Of a DNA stretch of 64,000 nt, positions 18,790-30,659 are shown one piece after another; position 1 is the first letter of the stretch; the number at the start of each line of letters is the position of its first letter. The notes below the pieces were generated by a model. That model was not told the DNA's origin. It saw only the letters and a program-made list of their open reading frames with translations, and searched no databases. The stretch is from Periconia sp. R9002. Taxonomy: Eukaryota > Ascomycota > Dothideomycetes > Pleosporales > Periconiaceae. Made by a program: the position numbers and the translations under genes. The stretch spans positions 496,001 through 560,000 of the forward strand of contig JAMAHW010000012.1 of assembly GCA_023627715.1 (NCBI GenBank). The letters are read 5' to 3'.

Positions 18790-21700
18790 TTCGAAGAAGA
18801 TTAGAATTGAGTGATGGTATGGAGATGAATATAGCGGGAGGAGTACATACATGTTGCGGGTTATATTATTGCTGGCGGCAGAGAACGTGTGGGCGGTCAC
18901 GTATGGGGATAGAGATGGACGAGATATGGTATTGATAAGCTGGCTCCTTCTGTCAAGCTAGTAATGCCTATGCTTTCTGTTAATGTAAACAAGACGCAGC
19001 CTTGCTCACTTTGCATTACATAATCTACATACGTCTAGCGGCCTTCTTCCTATCCACATCTACCTTCCGCTGACCTTAGCTGCCTACCCACTCCCCCCAT
19101 TGTCCCCCACCTTGCTCGCGCATACACCCTCTTTCCTCTCGCCTTTCATCGCTGGATCTATTCCTTTGACCTGTTCTCAGCTCCCCTTTCTTTCCATCGA
19201 CGCACGAGGTGCTTTTGCGCATGAGGCATTGTGGCTAGCAGAAGCTCGCCGGCGCTGCAGGTAAGTATCCGTACCGCCTCCTTCCTCTGTACCCTGCGAT
19301 GCGCTTTCCTCTGTTTGAAAATTCTCGTCCGAGGTGAGGTACACCATCGCAGTAGCGATCGGTTGCTTTTGTTTCCTTCCCCAACCACATTGCTCATCCT
19401 TCTTCCGTTTGTGTCTTCCTCGCCGCCTTTCCACACGCTAACCTTACCACTGACCGCAGATACGAATTGTGAAGGCCAATACCTATATACTTTCAATGAA
19501 ATGAACTGCCGAACATCCGTTGCACATTGATGCTTACATGAGGTACGTTACCTTGCCCCCCATGTACCACAACGGCACGATATTGGAATCATCTGAGAGC
19601 CTTCACTGTGCCCAAAGTCTCAAAGGCTTAGGAACATGTATTGGATCTCTTCTATCCTACAACTGCTTCCCTTCTTCTTCTCGCCTGAAAGTTGCATTCG
19701 GCCGCTAACTCTAATCTACCAGATGCAGGTTAATCTTAAGCTGCTTCGGCATCGCTGCTCGTATCTAGTCGATTCCAAACCTCTATTCACCCCGAAAGAC
19801 ATCTTTCACGTTTTGCTACACTCCAATAGCCTCCATCATAGGCTTCTCACATCGCTGATTCACCTATCGACAAGAGATAATCCAAAAAAAGGTACGCTGC
19901 GAAACACTTTTCTATCAACTCCTTCGAATGATGACACCAATAATCTCTCTGTTCCGAGCCAGAGGGTTTGGGGCTGTGAGGAACTTACCTTTTTCTAAAT
20001 GACACTTTACTCTGACTACGTCATTTTGCTTTCTAGTCAATTTCTCGATGCTTTTTGATGTTCCCATGCTAACCACATGCTGCAAGATCTCATTACGCCG
20101 AGCCATCTCGGATTCACCAACTACATACATTATTTCCTCTTTCGTTGCAAAGCAAACCTCATCATGCACGCGGACAGGACACAAAGCAACGTAGGTTATT
20201 TTGAGACGACAGTGTACTTGATTGAGACTTCAAAGTTCGAGCTTTTTCTACTCACCCCAACCTTGCGACATGAACTCTACTGCGGTTGAGATTTCAAGTC
20301 ATTATATGCCCTAACCGTGCGGCAGATAGAACCGAGAAAAGTCGTGATGAGTACCATCAAATCAAGGTGTGCATTTCAGTATTCTTTTTCTGATCACATC
20401 CACTTACCTAGCGTCATGGTTTGTAAAGTGTATGGTCCAAATGAAAACTCACAAGCTTACCTTCCCGATTGCATTCCTCTGTTACCCTTTTAGTTGAAAC
20501 TCACTGCGATATGGAACGCTAACTATATCGTAAACAGGCACAATAGCCTACCGAACGGTTTTTGGCGTGTGTCGAAGCCCGTAACATTTACTTCTCGCCA
20601 TTCTCAAAACATCAACCGTTTTTGGGTCCTTCGGATGACCCATAAATCCCCCGGACACTCATTTATATGATGGAGAAGGTACGTAGGCTTACCTACCTCA
20701 TTTCACTTTATAAAATGATGATCTACATAATCTTCTCTGTTCTGATTCAAAGATGAACACTGTGAAGAACGGCATCGTCTTAGCTCCATCGATGACCAAG
20801 CTCTGATAATCCCTTTCTGCGAAATCCTCTCCTTCACTTCGCAGATTCTTGAGCTGACTTTCTCAAATAGGCATTTCCACTGCTTCTTCTGAACGCAAGC
20901 AAAACCTCTCTGCAGAATAATCAGGACTGTCGAATGCGATAGGCGCATCTGTTAAGGCTGAAAGTCCACTCGTTTTCCGACCAACGTTCTAATAAAGCGC
21001 AAAGAGAGTCTTCATCTCCCTTCAGCACTTAAGAACACAAGGCATCCCTGTCAGCTTCATTTCATCGTTCGCAAATGTGTCCAGACTCCTCCTCCCTCGG
21101 CAATATAAGCGCATCTTTTCAGTGCGGATTTAAATGTAAGACTGTTTAAATTTCTATTGGACATTTACCGAGACAAAATTCTCTCACAGTCACTGCTAAC
21201 ATATGAGCCAGCAGAGAATTTGACTCTGTGCTCCAGATACCCAACCAAGCCCTGCTATACATAACGATCGATAAATCTGCCGCATGAAGTACCATCCTTG
21301 ACGTAACAGCTCAGTTGTCGGCTCCTTACCCCCTCGCTCGCACTCTTTTCTCAGGCCTCCTCCGTACCCGATCCCAGCGTGCTATGGCGCCGCACTCGAG
21401 CCAAGCCAACAGGCCTATAGCGTAGGAGATATTGGTTGACGTCAATAAATTTGCGGAGTGGAGGAACATTCATGGTAATGCATGAAGGCTAAGCTATGCT
21501 AAGGGCAGATTTTTTTTTGATTGCGGCACGCATGTCATGCAATTGCGCGGAACTTTGCATTGGCCCAGATTTGTGAAGGGACGAAAAAGGACAAGTTTTC
21601 TATGTAGCATAAGGAATGGAAGACAGCGTTGTCATCCGGACGGACATCGGTGAGAGAATTACGGTCTCATGTTGAATCACCTTCACCTTCTCGTCTCAAA

Positions 21701-22590
21701 CTACCTTGTTTGTGATGGCCTACATGTGTGATGGTAGACATCAAATGGGTGGTCATCTCATAATGGTTGATGGTGTCCGCTTGTCGAGCAAATGATATTT
21801 GTGCATGTCGCAATACTCCTAGTATGCCATCCTTCTGTCATCTTGAAGACTTGAACGCCGTTCAATTACAGCAAATGTTATGTCGGCATTACTCCTGTTA
21901 ACCTTTAAGCCTATTATTAACGTGCCACAGCATAATCTGTATTTCTTACCGACTAATGTGTAGTAGCAGAGGAAGCGAATGGATTCAACCTAAGGCGAAT
22001 TATCTCCCACCACCAATCGACATACACAGCAATTGCAAGAGCAGGCAGACTGGGAGCCACTATCTAATAGGAATCAAAAGATGAGGATGGTTATCTGCCT
22101 GCACCAACTTGCATGACTTCATTCTGAAACAAATGCTAGATATGCACTCTTCGCCTCGCTCAGTCACGTACACATAACAATTGAGTGGGTGGTTGGGATT
22201 TTGGCCACCGTACACAACGCCGCGTGCTTGTTTTCAGGCCAGCACATATCATTAACACCAATTGACAAACCTTAAATTATAATGCTCTGCATGTAGATAA
22301 TCAAATGGAATGCTCACTGTGTTGGGCACTGACCGGTAAACTGATACTACCGCTGGCCTGTACAAACTTGCGTGCTCAGGCTATGACGGCAGTTTGAGTA
22401 GAAGCGTACCGCGTAGGTCAAGGCACCTCAGCAATGCTACCCGTCTAAGAGGCGGCTAAGGTACCTTCCCAAGTCAGTGAGGACCCGTGGGGTCGGTACC
22501 AGTGGCGCGCCTGCTTGCCACGCCCACGCTAAGACTTTGTACGCCCTCATATCCGAACCTTCCAGTCTCACTATACAAAGAGGTCTTTTA
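18790..22590. other. Long stretch without supported genes
   Basis: It contains many stop-rich short frames and scattered T-rich and CT-rich tracts. I see no protein domain, no transposon ends and no strong repeat structure. Confidence 0.4.
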
Positions 22591-22594
22591 TTTT

Positions 22595-22770
22595 GACTAT
22601 ATATTTAGAATTATCAGCAAGATCTTTCGCCATAGGAGATGATGCATAGACTAGGGATGGCAACCTAGTTGAGGATTGCAGCTCCTATGGCACCGTGGTA
22701 GAATGTTCGCTAACTTCTCTATAGGTCTCAGTTTCGATTCCCGCAATTAGTTATTTTTTGCGGTTTTTTT
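22595..22770 (+). ncRNA. Pol III-like non-coding RNA element, copy 1
   Basis: Ordered signals are a TATA-like ACTATATATTTAGA (about 22596-22609); a perfect 9-bp inverted repeat CCATAGGAG (22630-22638) with CTCCTATGG (22682-22690); a box A-like TGGCACCGTGG (22688-22698); a box B-like GTTTCGATTCC (22731-22741); and T-runs at 22754-22759 and 22764-22770. The order and much of the sequence recur at 57062-57223. The T-stem of a real tRNA cannot be formed around box B, so this is tRNA-like rather than a tRNA. It may be a structured Pol III RNA gene or a SINE-like element. Confidence 0.55.
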
Positions 22771-23112
22771 AATCTTTTATTTTTCGGTTTTTTGCGTTTT
22801 CTACTTTTGGGAGGAGTTTGCAGGTGAGGAAAGGGATAAAAGTAGACAGCAGCACAAGCGTATGACAGTTGAAGTACCTGAAGTGTACAACTTGTATGGA
22901 CACTGATATTAAAAGAGGGGGAGACATCTGCTGGGTGGGAGCGGGCATTAATTTATGGATAAAATGCAACCGCTTCAGACTTTGTAACCAGCTGTCTTGT
23001 AACGAACGGAAACAAGCTCCCCATCTTACGCCCAGGAAAAGATAGAAGGAACTCTCAGATATGCCTGCGAGTATTTCTTGGAATAAAGACTTCGGGTAAC
23101 GAAGAAAGCCAA

Positions 23113-23526
23113 TCATTTGCCATATCCTGTGAACTGTGCAAGACGTGATGGGTAGGAATATTCGATGCCAGTTGGATACTGAGAAATTGCTTTATCAAGT
23201 ATATGCTCCGTGTCAGCCACCTTTTACGTAGGAACTGATAAATCAATAACGTACAAGAGCAAGTGTCAAGTCACTAGGAAAGTATATCCAATGTCACATA
23301 CAAACCATGCAGTCCCCGCGGCCATTGCTTCCATACGTTTACGTAAGTACAGACCTTGCTCATCATAGCCACACGATATGCACCCTTTCATCCCTTGGAA
23401 CGGGTTATATGAATTTGGGGAGAAAGCTTTGGAATCGTAACCATCTAGCCTGTTGCGGGCGTAGGACTGTACGAGCTCGTTCACCCGGTATGGTGCCTCA
23501 TCCTGAATAAGAAAATCCATCTTCAT
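23113..23526 (-). CDS. Small hypothetical protein (110 aa), two exons
   Basis: Exon 1 is 23526-23302 and exon 2 23220-23113, joined in phase 0 (TGGTTT|GTATGT ... GTAAAAG|GTGGCT). The protein begins MKMDFLIQDEAPYRVNELVQ, passes through CISCGYDEQGLYLRKRMEAM and ends with DTEHILDKAISQYPTGIEYS and RLAQFTGYGK. Both exons read as typical soluble protein. Without splicing, exon 1 would end 12 codons later in a hydrophobic tail. No signal peptide and no recognised family. It lies 264 bases downstream of the next gene on the same strand. Confidence 0.55.
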
Positions 23527-23789
23527 CTCTCGTTGTCCTGTTGTTCCTGGCCACAAGATCTACAGGGAAAACTCCACCCTGAGATAGAAGACTGTTCTTA
23601 CTTCGCCACTTCCTAGGTAATTCTTCTCATGGGACTGTCAGATTCATAGTTTGTACGGGCAATCCAGGCACACGGCAACAATTCAATGGGTCAAGGAGAG
23701 GTGGTAATGAAGGTGATCATGACATTTGTTCATTCGGTATTCTATACTCGGGTATCAAACAATGGTCCAACCTAGGATGCTCCCAGCGA

Positions 23790-24354
23790 TCAAAATCGTG
23801 GCTTATAAGGCTTGTACGACTTGCCCTCCCGGCGTAGCCAGCTGTACCATGAATGTCAGCGTCAGAAGTCAGAAACATAATCAATGAGTAGAACTTACTC
23901 CTCAAAGGTCTCATCAAAACCCTTGCCCTCCTTGTCCGCCTTCTCTTTCTTCCTCTGATACCTGTCTGTGGTCAGTACAGATGAATTGTACGCAGTAAGG
24001 ACATACAAACATTACAAGGCGGTACAACGTGGTTTCCGCCACCCTGCCCTTCCGATGCTCCTCCTTCAGCCTCTTGTCGACGCCGTCAAGTGACATTATT
24101 GTGATCTTGGCCCGGAAGGTCTCACATAGTATTTCGGAGTTGAACCTGTCGTCCTCCGACATCTGTTCCATGATGATCGCAACTCCATCTGGATTGGCAA
24201 GGAGTAACAACAGCTCGGCGGGTTGGTTGTGGGTGATGGTTCGAAGTTTCTCGGCGTACTTCTCTCGCTCGTCTCTGAGCCTTGCGATTTCGGCTTCTGC
24301 TGCTGCCATGTTCTGGAGCTCAACTGATTTGAGGTTCTCGAGGTGGGAAGTCAT
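23790..24354 (-). CDS. Coiled-coil hypothetical protein (152 aa), three exons
   Basis: Exons are 24354-24011, 23961-23899 and 23841-23790. Intron 1 (49 bases) uses GTTTGT and ends GACCACAGACAG. Intron 2 (57 bases) uses GTAAGTTC, has CTGAC before GGTACAG, and avoids an in-frame TAA that lies inside it. The N-terminal 40 residues are a coiled coil (AAAEAEIARLRDEREKYAEK), followed by a helical core (PAELLLLLANPDGVAIIMEQ) and a lysine-rich tail ending DWLRREGKSYKPYKPRF. The smooth basic tail across two joins supports the model. The family is unknown; a nuclear or chromatin role is possible from charge alone. Confidence 0.62.
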
Positions 24355-24419
24355 TGTGTGGAAGTGGTTGCGTAATGGAGGCTGAAAAAGCCGTTGGGTG
24401 TAATCGCTCTTTGAAAAGT

Positions 24420-25250
24420 GTGGGTGGTGGTCAACTGTAGAGGGGAAGAAGGATTGGAAAAGGGAAATCTTTAGCTCTCTGGGTAGTACAAACGCAAGGT
24501 AATTCTAGAGTACCACAATGGTAAACGCAGATTGTTGCTGCGGCACATACAATAAGCCCCCGTCCCAGGACTACACCTTATTGTGAGCAAATAAAATCAA
24601 GTTTAGCTTCAAATCTGCTTCACATGTGGACTTGGGGGTATGAGACCCCGGGCCCCGGCCCAGTGACCGACTAACAGTGACCAATCACTACACAAAAGAC
24701 CAGTCACCCTACATTGAAAATGCACAGACTACTTGCCCGCTGCAAAGAGCTGTCTACAGATTTCTGCCTGTTTCCAAAATAGGGCATGAGCCACTACGCG
24801 AACCAAAATGTAAACACCTCGCGTCCCGCCCACACGCTTTCAACCACAACCACGACCTCCCATATGTCCACTACTTCCCCTCTCATTCTTCCTTTCTTCC
24901 TACTCCGAGTGTCAGCTCACGTAGTCGAAATCCTGCCCTTTCTTCATTTTCTTTGAGAGTGCAAGCTCACCTTCTCAGTCCGTAGTTAACTTGTCAGCAG
25001 GCGTGCGTCCCCGCCGTGAGCAAGCACAGGCGGTGTCTAAGCGCACACTAAAGGTTTTTCCACCCTCCATCACACCGACGAACTGCCTCCCATACTCTCA
25101 CAAGACTCTTCTTGTGCGACTGGCGCACTCCCGCCGCAGGGCCTTCAGCATCGAGTCCACTGCCTCCAGCTAAGTCACCCCCACAGCCGTTTCACTCATT
25201 CGCCCACTAACTCACTCAAGCTTGTGAAATTTCTCCCCACAAACCGAATG
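24420..25250. other. No supported gene
   Basis: CT-rich plus-strand sequence near 24840-24980 resembles a fungal leader, but no coding exon follows that I can support. Confidence 0.35.
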
Positions 25251-25256
25251 CGAGAA

Positions 25257-25830
25257 GGTGGTATTGTCTTCTCCCATGACTACCTCCGAACATCGGAGTG
25301 CATTTTGCCCTCACGGCATTCGAAGAGCAAACTATGCTCGTAGCATGGGCCTCAGTCTGTGGTTTCGAGCATGATCTGAGGTACCCATAGTTGACCGGCT
25401 ACACCTGAGAATCATGGTTAGCCGGTGTTTAAATCCTCATACATTTTCAATCCCCAAAGCCCAAAGGAACATACCATCTGCGTACAAGCCGAGATTGAGG
25501 TTGGTTTCCGTCACCCTCAGCCGCCTGGTACCTTTTCCCCTCCACACAGCACGAATGTAAAAGTAGTGGTATTGTCTTCTCTCACGACTACCGCTAGAAA
25601 ACATTCGGAGAGCAAATCATGCACGTAGCCCGGACCTCGATCTGTGGTTTCGAGCATTACGTGAGGTCCACTACACCGCCAGCTACACCCGAGACTCATG
25701 GCAAGCCGGCGTACTATCTACCTCACACATTTCCCTTTGCCAGATTCCGAGGCACATGCCATTTGGGTACAAGCCGAGACTGAGGTTGTTCCCGTCACCC
25801 TCATCCGCCTGGTACCATTTCCTTACTAAC
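25257..25830. repeat. Two tandem copies of a roughly 308-bp non-coding unit
   Basis: Unit 1 starts near 25257 and unit 2 near 25565. Shared landmarks in the same order are GGTATTGTCTTCTC, TGTGGTTTCGAGCAT, CATGG..AGCCGG, GTACAAGCCGAGA and CCGCCTGGTACC. The copies differ at many scattered sites. No shared reading frame was found. Confidence 0.75.
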
Positions 25831-25849
25831 CCCGCACTGCAATGCTATA

Positions 25850-26400
25850 CCCTGAGGCGATCTTTCCGGTGATCGTGATGCTAGTATCTGGCCTTTTTCG
25901 CATCGAAGGCACGGTTCCGTTTCTGAAAAAAAAAAACCCCCTACCGTTCGGGGTGTGGTCTAGTCTTTGAGGGCTGTTGTCTTACTCAGTGTACGCAGCA
26001 GGGGGAGAAAAATGGCCACAAGCATATTTTGATCTATATGCAAGACTTTTCAATGTCTTCGCGTATGAAGAAGCAAGTGGTACATCCCTGCCTTTGGCCT
26101 TCCAAGTTTCCATAGTACAGTACATAGCTTCAATTCACACATCATGAAACCATGCATGAGCGCCATCCTCATCACGCAACCACTGTGATACTTTCCCCTG
26201 TCAAAACCCCGAGTGACCATCTGCCCTAGTTCTCACAAATGCGGACACCGCTCCCTTTGGTTCCACAGACCTGCCAGAAGTCTCTTCACCGCTAGAAGCC
26301 TGACCTCGAACTCCAATCAGATAGCCTTTTCCCTTTACTATCAAGTGATTATGAAGGCACAATAGCAGTAAATTGATTCCAGCACGCGTAGAGGAGGCTC
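25850..26400. other. Intergenic, nothing recognised
   Basis: A short A-run (about 25926-25936) and mixed sequence, leading into the promoter of the 26567 gene. A CATATAAG TATA-like site lies at 26423-26430. Confidence 0.4.
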
Positions 26401-26566
26401 TCCAAACTCACCCTCTTGTATCCATATAAGTGTACATCGCTCTCATACATCAGTTTTCCACCCATCCAACAAATTCAAACAATACAGACCGTATGTGGCC
26501 TCATTCTTCCCTCCTTTCTCCCCCAGTTAAACCTCTTTGCTAACTCCTAGTCAGAGATCACCCAAG

Positions 26567-26972
26567 ATGCCAAATCGCAACCCTCACTCCGAGTTCGTCT
26601 TGGCTGTCTATATCCTCTACTTGCAGACGATAGCGGACGGATTGTGGGATCGTTATCCCCTTCTTATGTCCGACGAACCACACGTCGATTATGAGCAGCC
26701 CGAGCTCCTCCGCCAGTTTGACTGGCTTCAAGTGAGTATTGCGATAATTGGTAACTAGGAAGAGGGAGATGCTAACTAGTGGTTACAGGCCGAGTGGGCC
26801 AACCTCAACCACGGCCCGGAGTACAGCTTCAACGTCTTGGACTTCTTCGACGCAGTCCTTGAAGCTTTCATGAACCGTATGCGATCTTCTCCGCTTTCCG
26901 TCACCAGTGCTCACGCTAAGGATTCCAGGAACCGGCAGGACATTCACTTTCGATCCTGTGATCAGAGAATAG
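26567..26972 (+). CDS. Small acidic hypothetical protein (98 aa), three exons
   Basis: Exons are 26567-26731, 26789-26876 and 26929-26972, with introns GTGAGT ... GCTAACTAGTGGTTACAG and GTATGC ... GCTAAGGATTCCAG. A 5'-leader intron (GTATGTGG ... CTAACTCCTAG) ends just before the start. The protein runs MPNRNPHSEFVLAVYILYLQ to FNVLDFFDAVLEAFMNRTGR and TFTFDPVIRE. It is helical and acidic, without a signal peptide. Four mutually consistent introns with branch points make the model fairly safe. The family is unknown. Like the 27357 gene, it is a compact gene with a TATA-like promoter. Confidence 0.62.
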
Positions 26973-26976
26973 GGCG

Positions 26977-27011
26977 ACCGCCAGCAGCACCAGCAGCACC
27001 AGCAGCACTGG
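26977..27011. repeat. Short CAGCAC-type microsatellite
   Basis: Imperfect run of cagcagcac units just after the stop codon of the preceding small gene, followed by three ctggca units. Confidence 0.7.
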
Positions 27012-27209
27012 CACTGGCACTGGCCAGTAGGATAGGATAGGGCGGCGCTAGGACCACAATCGATACCACAATATACCAATTACTTCTGCTCTTGCCTCTC
27101 CCGTGTTACTTGACAGCGGTGCCAAACAAACGCTGCCCCCCTCCCACCCCCCAATCCCTGCAAATCGCCTTCACCTGCGTAGAACCTCTTGCTCACGTGC
27201 CCCTGGCGC

Positions 27210-27217
27210 TATATAAA
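27210..27217 (+). promoter_or_regulatory. TATA box of the 27357 gene
   Basis: A perfect TATATAAA lies 140 bases before the start codon. It is followed by a CT/CA-rich leader with CACCAT and ACC repeats, as is common in strongly expressed fungal genes. Confidence 0.5.
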
Positions 27218-27356
27218 CCCGTTCCTCTCTCCCTCGTCTCGAGCTTCCTCCTTTGCTCCTCTACACCATCACCATCACCACCACTACACTGCTGCTACCG
27301 CTGCCACTGCCACTACCTACCTACTTACCCACCCACCTACCACCACCAACACCATC

Positions 27357-27765
27357 ATGTCCGACAACAACATTGTGCGGATCCACCAGGAGCACTTCGC
27401 CGCCCGCGTCGCCCAAGCCGAAAGGCTCATGGCGCAAGCCAACGACCTCAACGCCAGAATCGTGCGTGCTGAGGAAGCGGTCGCGGCTCTGGACCGGCGG
27501 ATCGCAGCGTCCTGGACGGCTCCCTGGGGCGGCTCAGCCCGCATTCCTGCTCTGCTGGGGCAGATGCGCAGACAGAGGCAGCGCGCCCAGGAGTGGAGGG
27601 TACGTATATCGATTGATCGTCATCAAGTGAGAGATAATTATATATACTGACATTCGATTCCAGAGCGAACTGTTCGACTTCTTGCAGCGCTACCACGAGG
27701 AGCTGCGGGTGATTTACAACTTGTGGCGGAGAGTCCGCCAGAACTGTGCAGAAGACGACTATTAG
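27357..27765 (+). CDS. Coiled-coil hypothetical protein (114 aa), two exons
   Basis: Exon 1 is 27357-27599 and exon 2 27664-27765, joined in phase 0 (AGG|GTACGT ... CTGACATTCGATTCCAG|AGC). The protein begins MSDNNIVRIHQEHFAARVAQ, has a long alanine/arginine-rich helix (RIVRAEEAVAALDRRIAASW), a short break (APWGGSARIP), then an arginine-rich helix (MRRQRQRAQEWRSELFDFLQ) and ends RRVRQNCAEDDY. GC-rich third positions and a consensus TATA box support a real gene. It is probably a cytosolic or nuclear helical protein; function unknown. Confidence 0.68.
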
Positions 27766-28126
27766 GATGGGTAAGTCTTCTTCTCCTTCTTTGATCATTG
27801 TTTAGTCGAGCTTCAGACGTCTCGATACCTTGATCAGTCTCCTTTCTGAGGTGGATCCTGGTGTTGTGATGGCCCTGGTAGCGTTGTACTTGATTTCCAT
27901 TTGTATATATGTTGTTGATTGTGGGGTATATTTACTAACGAGTCGAGATATATATAGGCCTTCGCCCTCCCTCGCCGCCCTCCATCTTCCACCCCCGCCA
28001 TCACCACCACCCCACCACCCACCCCACCAAGATACCCCGGAATATATGTACATTAGCAGCCAATAGAATCCCTCCATCCACTATCCATATTCCCAAAACA
28101 GCAATTTGTATCGTGATATTGACATG

Positions 28127-30638
28127 TTATTCCTCTTCTAGCCAATCTGTCGCACCCCCCAATACACTAACCGCTATATCGACCCAGCGATAGATGATTT
28201 GTAGATCCTTCTGCTCGATACCCTCGACGATGCCGGGAAACGTAGCTCCAGCGTACCCCGTCCACTTACCAGGCGCGAAGACAATGTGTTTGAACCACGG
28301 CCGGCCATCTAATCCTTCAGCATAGAGGAATTTGCGCTCGAGGAGCTTGTATTTAGTATTCACCTTACGCACGGCGTAAAAAAGGCGGAGTCTGTCCCAG
28401 AATTTCCACCAGGGAATGTCGTTGCGGTAGAGATCTTCCAGAAGGGAGGCGGCGAGGCCATCGTGGATTGAAGCCGCGAAGTGGAAACGGGAGACGGCGG
28501 CATCGAGTTCACCAAAAATGTCACGTTTGGTATGTGTGTCACTCTGAGCGCTTTGGAACCATGAGGATTGTGCTGATTTCTTCTCCAGATCTTGGATGTA
28601 GCGGGCGAGGTTTACGGCGTACGCTGTAGCGTTGAGTTGAATGACGGGGGTTTCGACAAGACGCGCGGCGAGTACGCCCCACACTTTTGCGATGGCTTCA
28701 TGGTAGGCATAGGTGGGATCCCCGTATTTGTCCATCCATGCCTTGGAGTCGTAATTGCTGTGGTAGTGGTACACGGGTGTCAAGTCATCGCGACCGCCGA
28801 AGCCCATATCGAGTGAGGGGATACCTGCAAAGTCTTGGAAAGCGGTGAAGTCAGAGCCAGAGCCCATGGTCGAAATCCGCTTGTCCCACACATCGGCGAT
28901 AGACTGTCCAGGAACTGTTTGATTTGGAGACGGGATAAGGGAGACTGAAGGATACAAGTAAGCACATACTCTTGAACTGAGGGCGGGGAAAGGAACTTAC
29001 TCGCTTCGACAAATGCACTGTTTAGTAAAGGCGCAGAGGAAACTTCCAAGACCTGACTCCTCGTCGCAACGTCAACATTCAAGTACGCAACCGTAGACGA
29101 CGAAAGCCACGGCAAATACTCCTCAACCCATTCGGTCGAGCCGACGAGACCGTACTCTTCTCCATCCCAGCTGGCAAATACGATCGTCCGCAACGGCTTC
29201 CAGCCTGCAGCCAAAGCTATACCAAAGCTTCGAATCACCTCATTGATCGCGGCAGACCCACTGTTTGGATCGCCAGCGCCTCCAGCAATCCAGGCATCAC
29301 GGTGATTTCCAATCACAACAACCTCATCAGGAATCGTTCCATTGATGATGCCGATTACATTCCATAGCGGGGTCGTGACATATTCCTGCTCGTTGACGAG
29401 ATTGAGCTTGAGCTCGGCGGGCGAGGGGCCAATGTTGTAATTAACACCCTTGTAGGCTAGCCCACCGCCCTGCCAGGCCTTGCCAAAGGAGGAAGCTTCA
29501 GGACCGTGGCCATTGAGCGCCTTGAGGAGAGGTAGAGCCTCTGCATAAGAAATAGGAAGAGATGGAATTGAAGGAATAGCGTGATCCACGGGTAGGCGAG
29601 GGACGCCTGGCTTAGAGGGATATCCAGGCGTAGTTGGGTCTCCAGGAGCAAAGCCTACACGCAAATCAGTAAGTCAGACATCTAAATCACAGGTTCAGAG
29701 TGAAACTAACTCAAAAACTGCACACTTCCCCTCTGCACGCTGGAAGGGTGCCTAGCAGGGCCATCCGGATATGCCTCCGCGCCGTTCTCTTCAGTAACCA
29801 ACCCATCATCGCCAGGGTCAGTATACATGACAACACCAAGCATTCCCATCTCCTGGGCCCTCTTAACCTTCAACCCACGGAATATACCCCCATACTTCGC
29901 AAGCGCAATCTTCCCCTCCAAGCTGACGTTCCTCGCTCTTAGCTGCTCGAAGTCTGCATACGTGCCGTAGTTCACAAACACATACTGCGCCGTTACATTC
30001 CCGCTCGCGCTGTATCCATGGAACGTGGGCACGCGATTGGCAAGCCCAGAAGTCGGGTCCTCGTCCAAAACATCCTCCTCGAGGGTAGCCTCGAATTTGA
30101 CGCCCCATGACTCCTCCCCATCATCTTTTCCTTGCTCTTTCTGCAGAAGCGCAAGGCGATGACCCCGTGGATAATTCAAATATACGTCATAATCCACAAT
30201 CGTACTTTGCACGCCCCACTCCTCCCATCGCTGCTTGGTCCACAGTGCCTGGCTTAGATTCCTCCCCGCGAGATGTGGTCCAGCGGTATAATACGCACTC
30301 CACTCCTTCGCTTTCTCTCTATCCGGTGTGCTCTTAAGTATTTGCACCAGCTCATCGTAGTCCAGGCCTGTGCCAAAGGGCCAGTTGCTTGGGATGTTGT
30401 GTTTGTGGGGTAGGTATGATGCTATCCAGTGCCTAGACTCTTGTGTATCCGAGTCGGGGGATGTGAAGTTTAGGATAAGGAAAGCGACTGTGAGGCCCGC
30501 GACCAGCGCTGTGGAAAGGAGGATGGTGCAGAAGAAACGCAGTCGATGGTGGGGATAACGGTCTCGGTGGGGGCGGGTTTGGACTACGGCGATGAGTGGC
30601 GTGTTTTCGTCGGCCATGACTGGTTTCTCATTGCGCAT
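28127..30638 (-). CDS. Membrane M28 metallopeptidase, glutamate carboxypeptidase II/NAALADase type (799 aa)
   Basis: Exons are 30638-29711, 29654-29001 and 28944-28127, with two 56-base introns (GTTAGT ... GTGTAG and GTAAGTTCC ... CTTCAG). The start is MRNEKPVMADENTPLIAV. One membrane helix (about residues 30-55) makes it a type II membrane protein. A protease-associated region follows (residues about 150-300), then GDPTTPGYPS and the M28B peptidase core. The two-zinc site is intact: H427 in GNHRDAW, D438 in DPNSGSA, E475/E476 in WDGEEYG, D504 in YLNVDVA and H589 in YHSNYDS. The C-terminal helical dimerisation domain is present. The length fits the family (about 750-800). Known relatives are glutamate carboxypeptidase II and the yeast Tre1/Tre2 and Vps70 proteins; with all ligands present this one is probably an active carboxypeptidase at the cell surface or vacuole. 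No intron-disturbing changes. Confidence 0.92.
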
Positions 30639-30659
30639 GGCCAGTGAGCTGAGGGTGGC

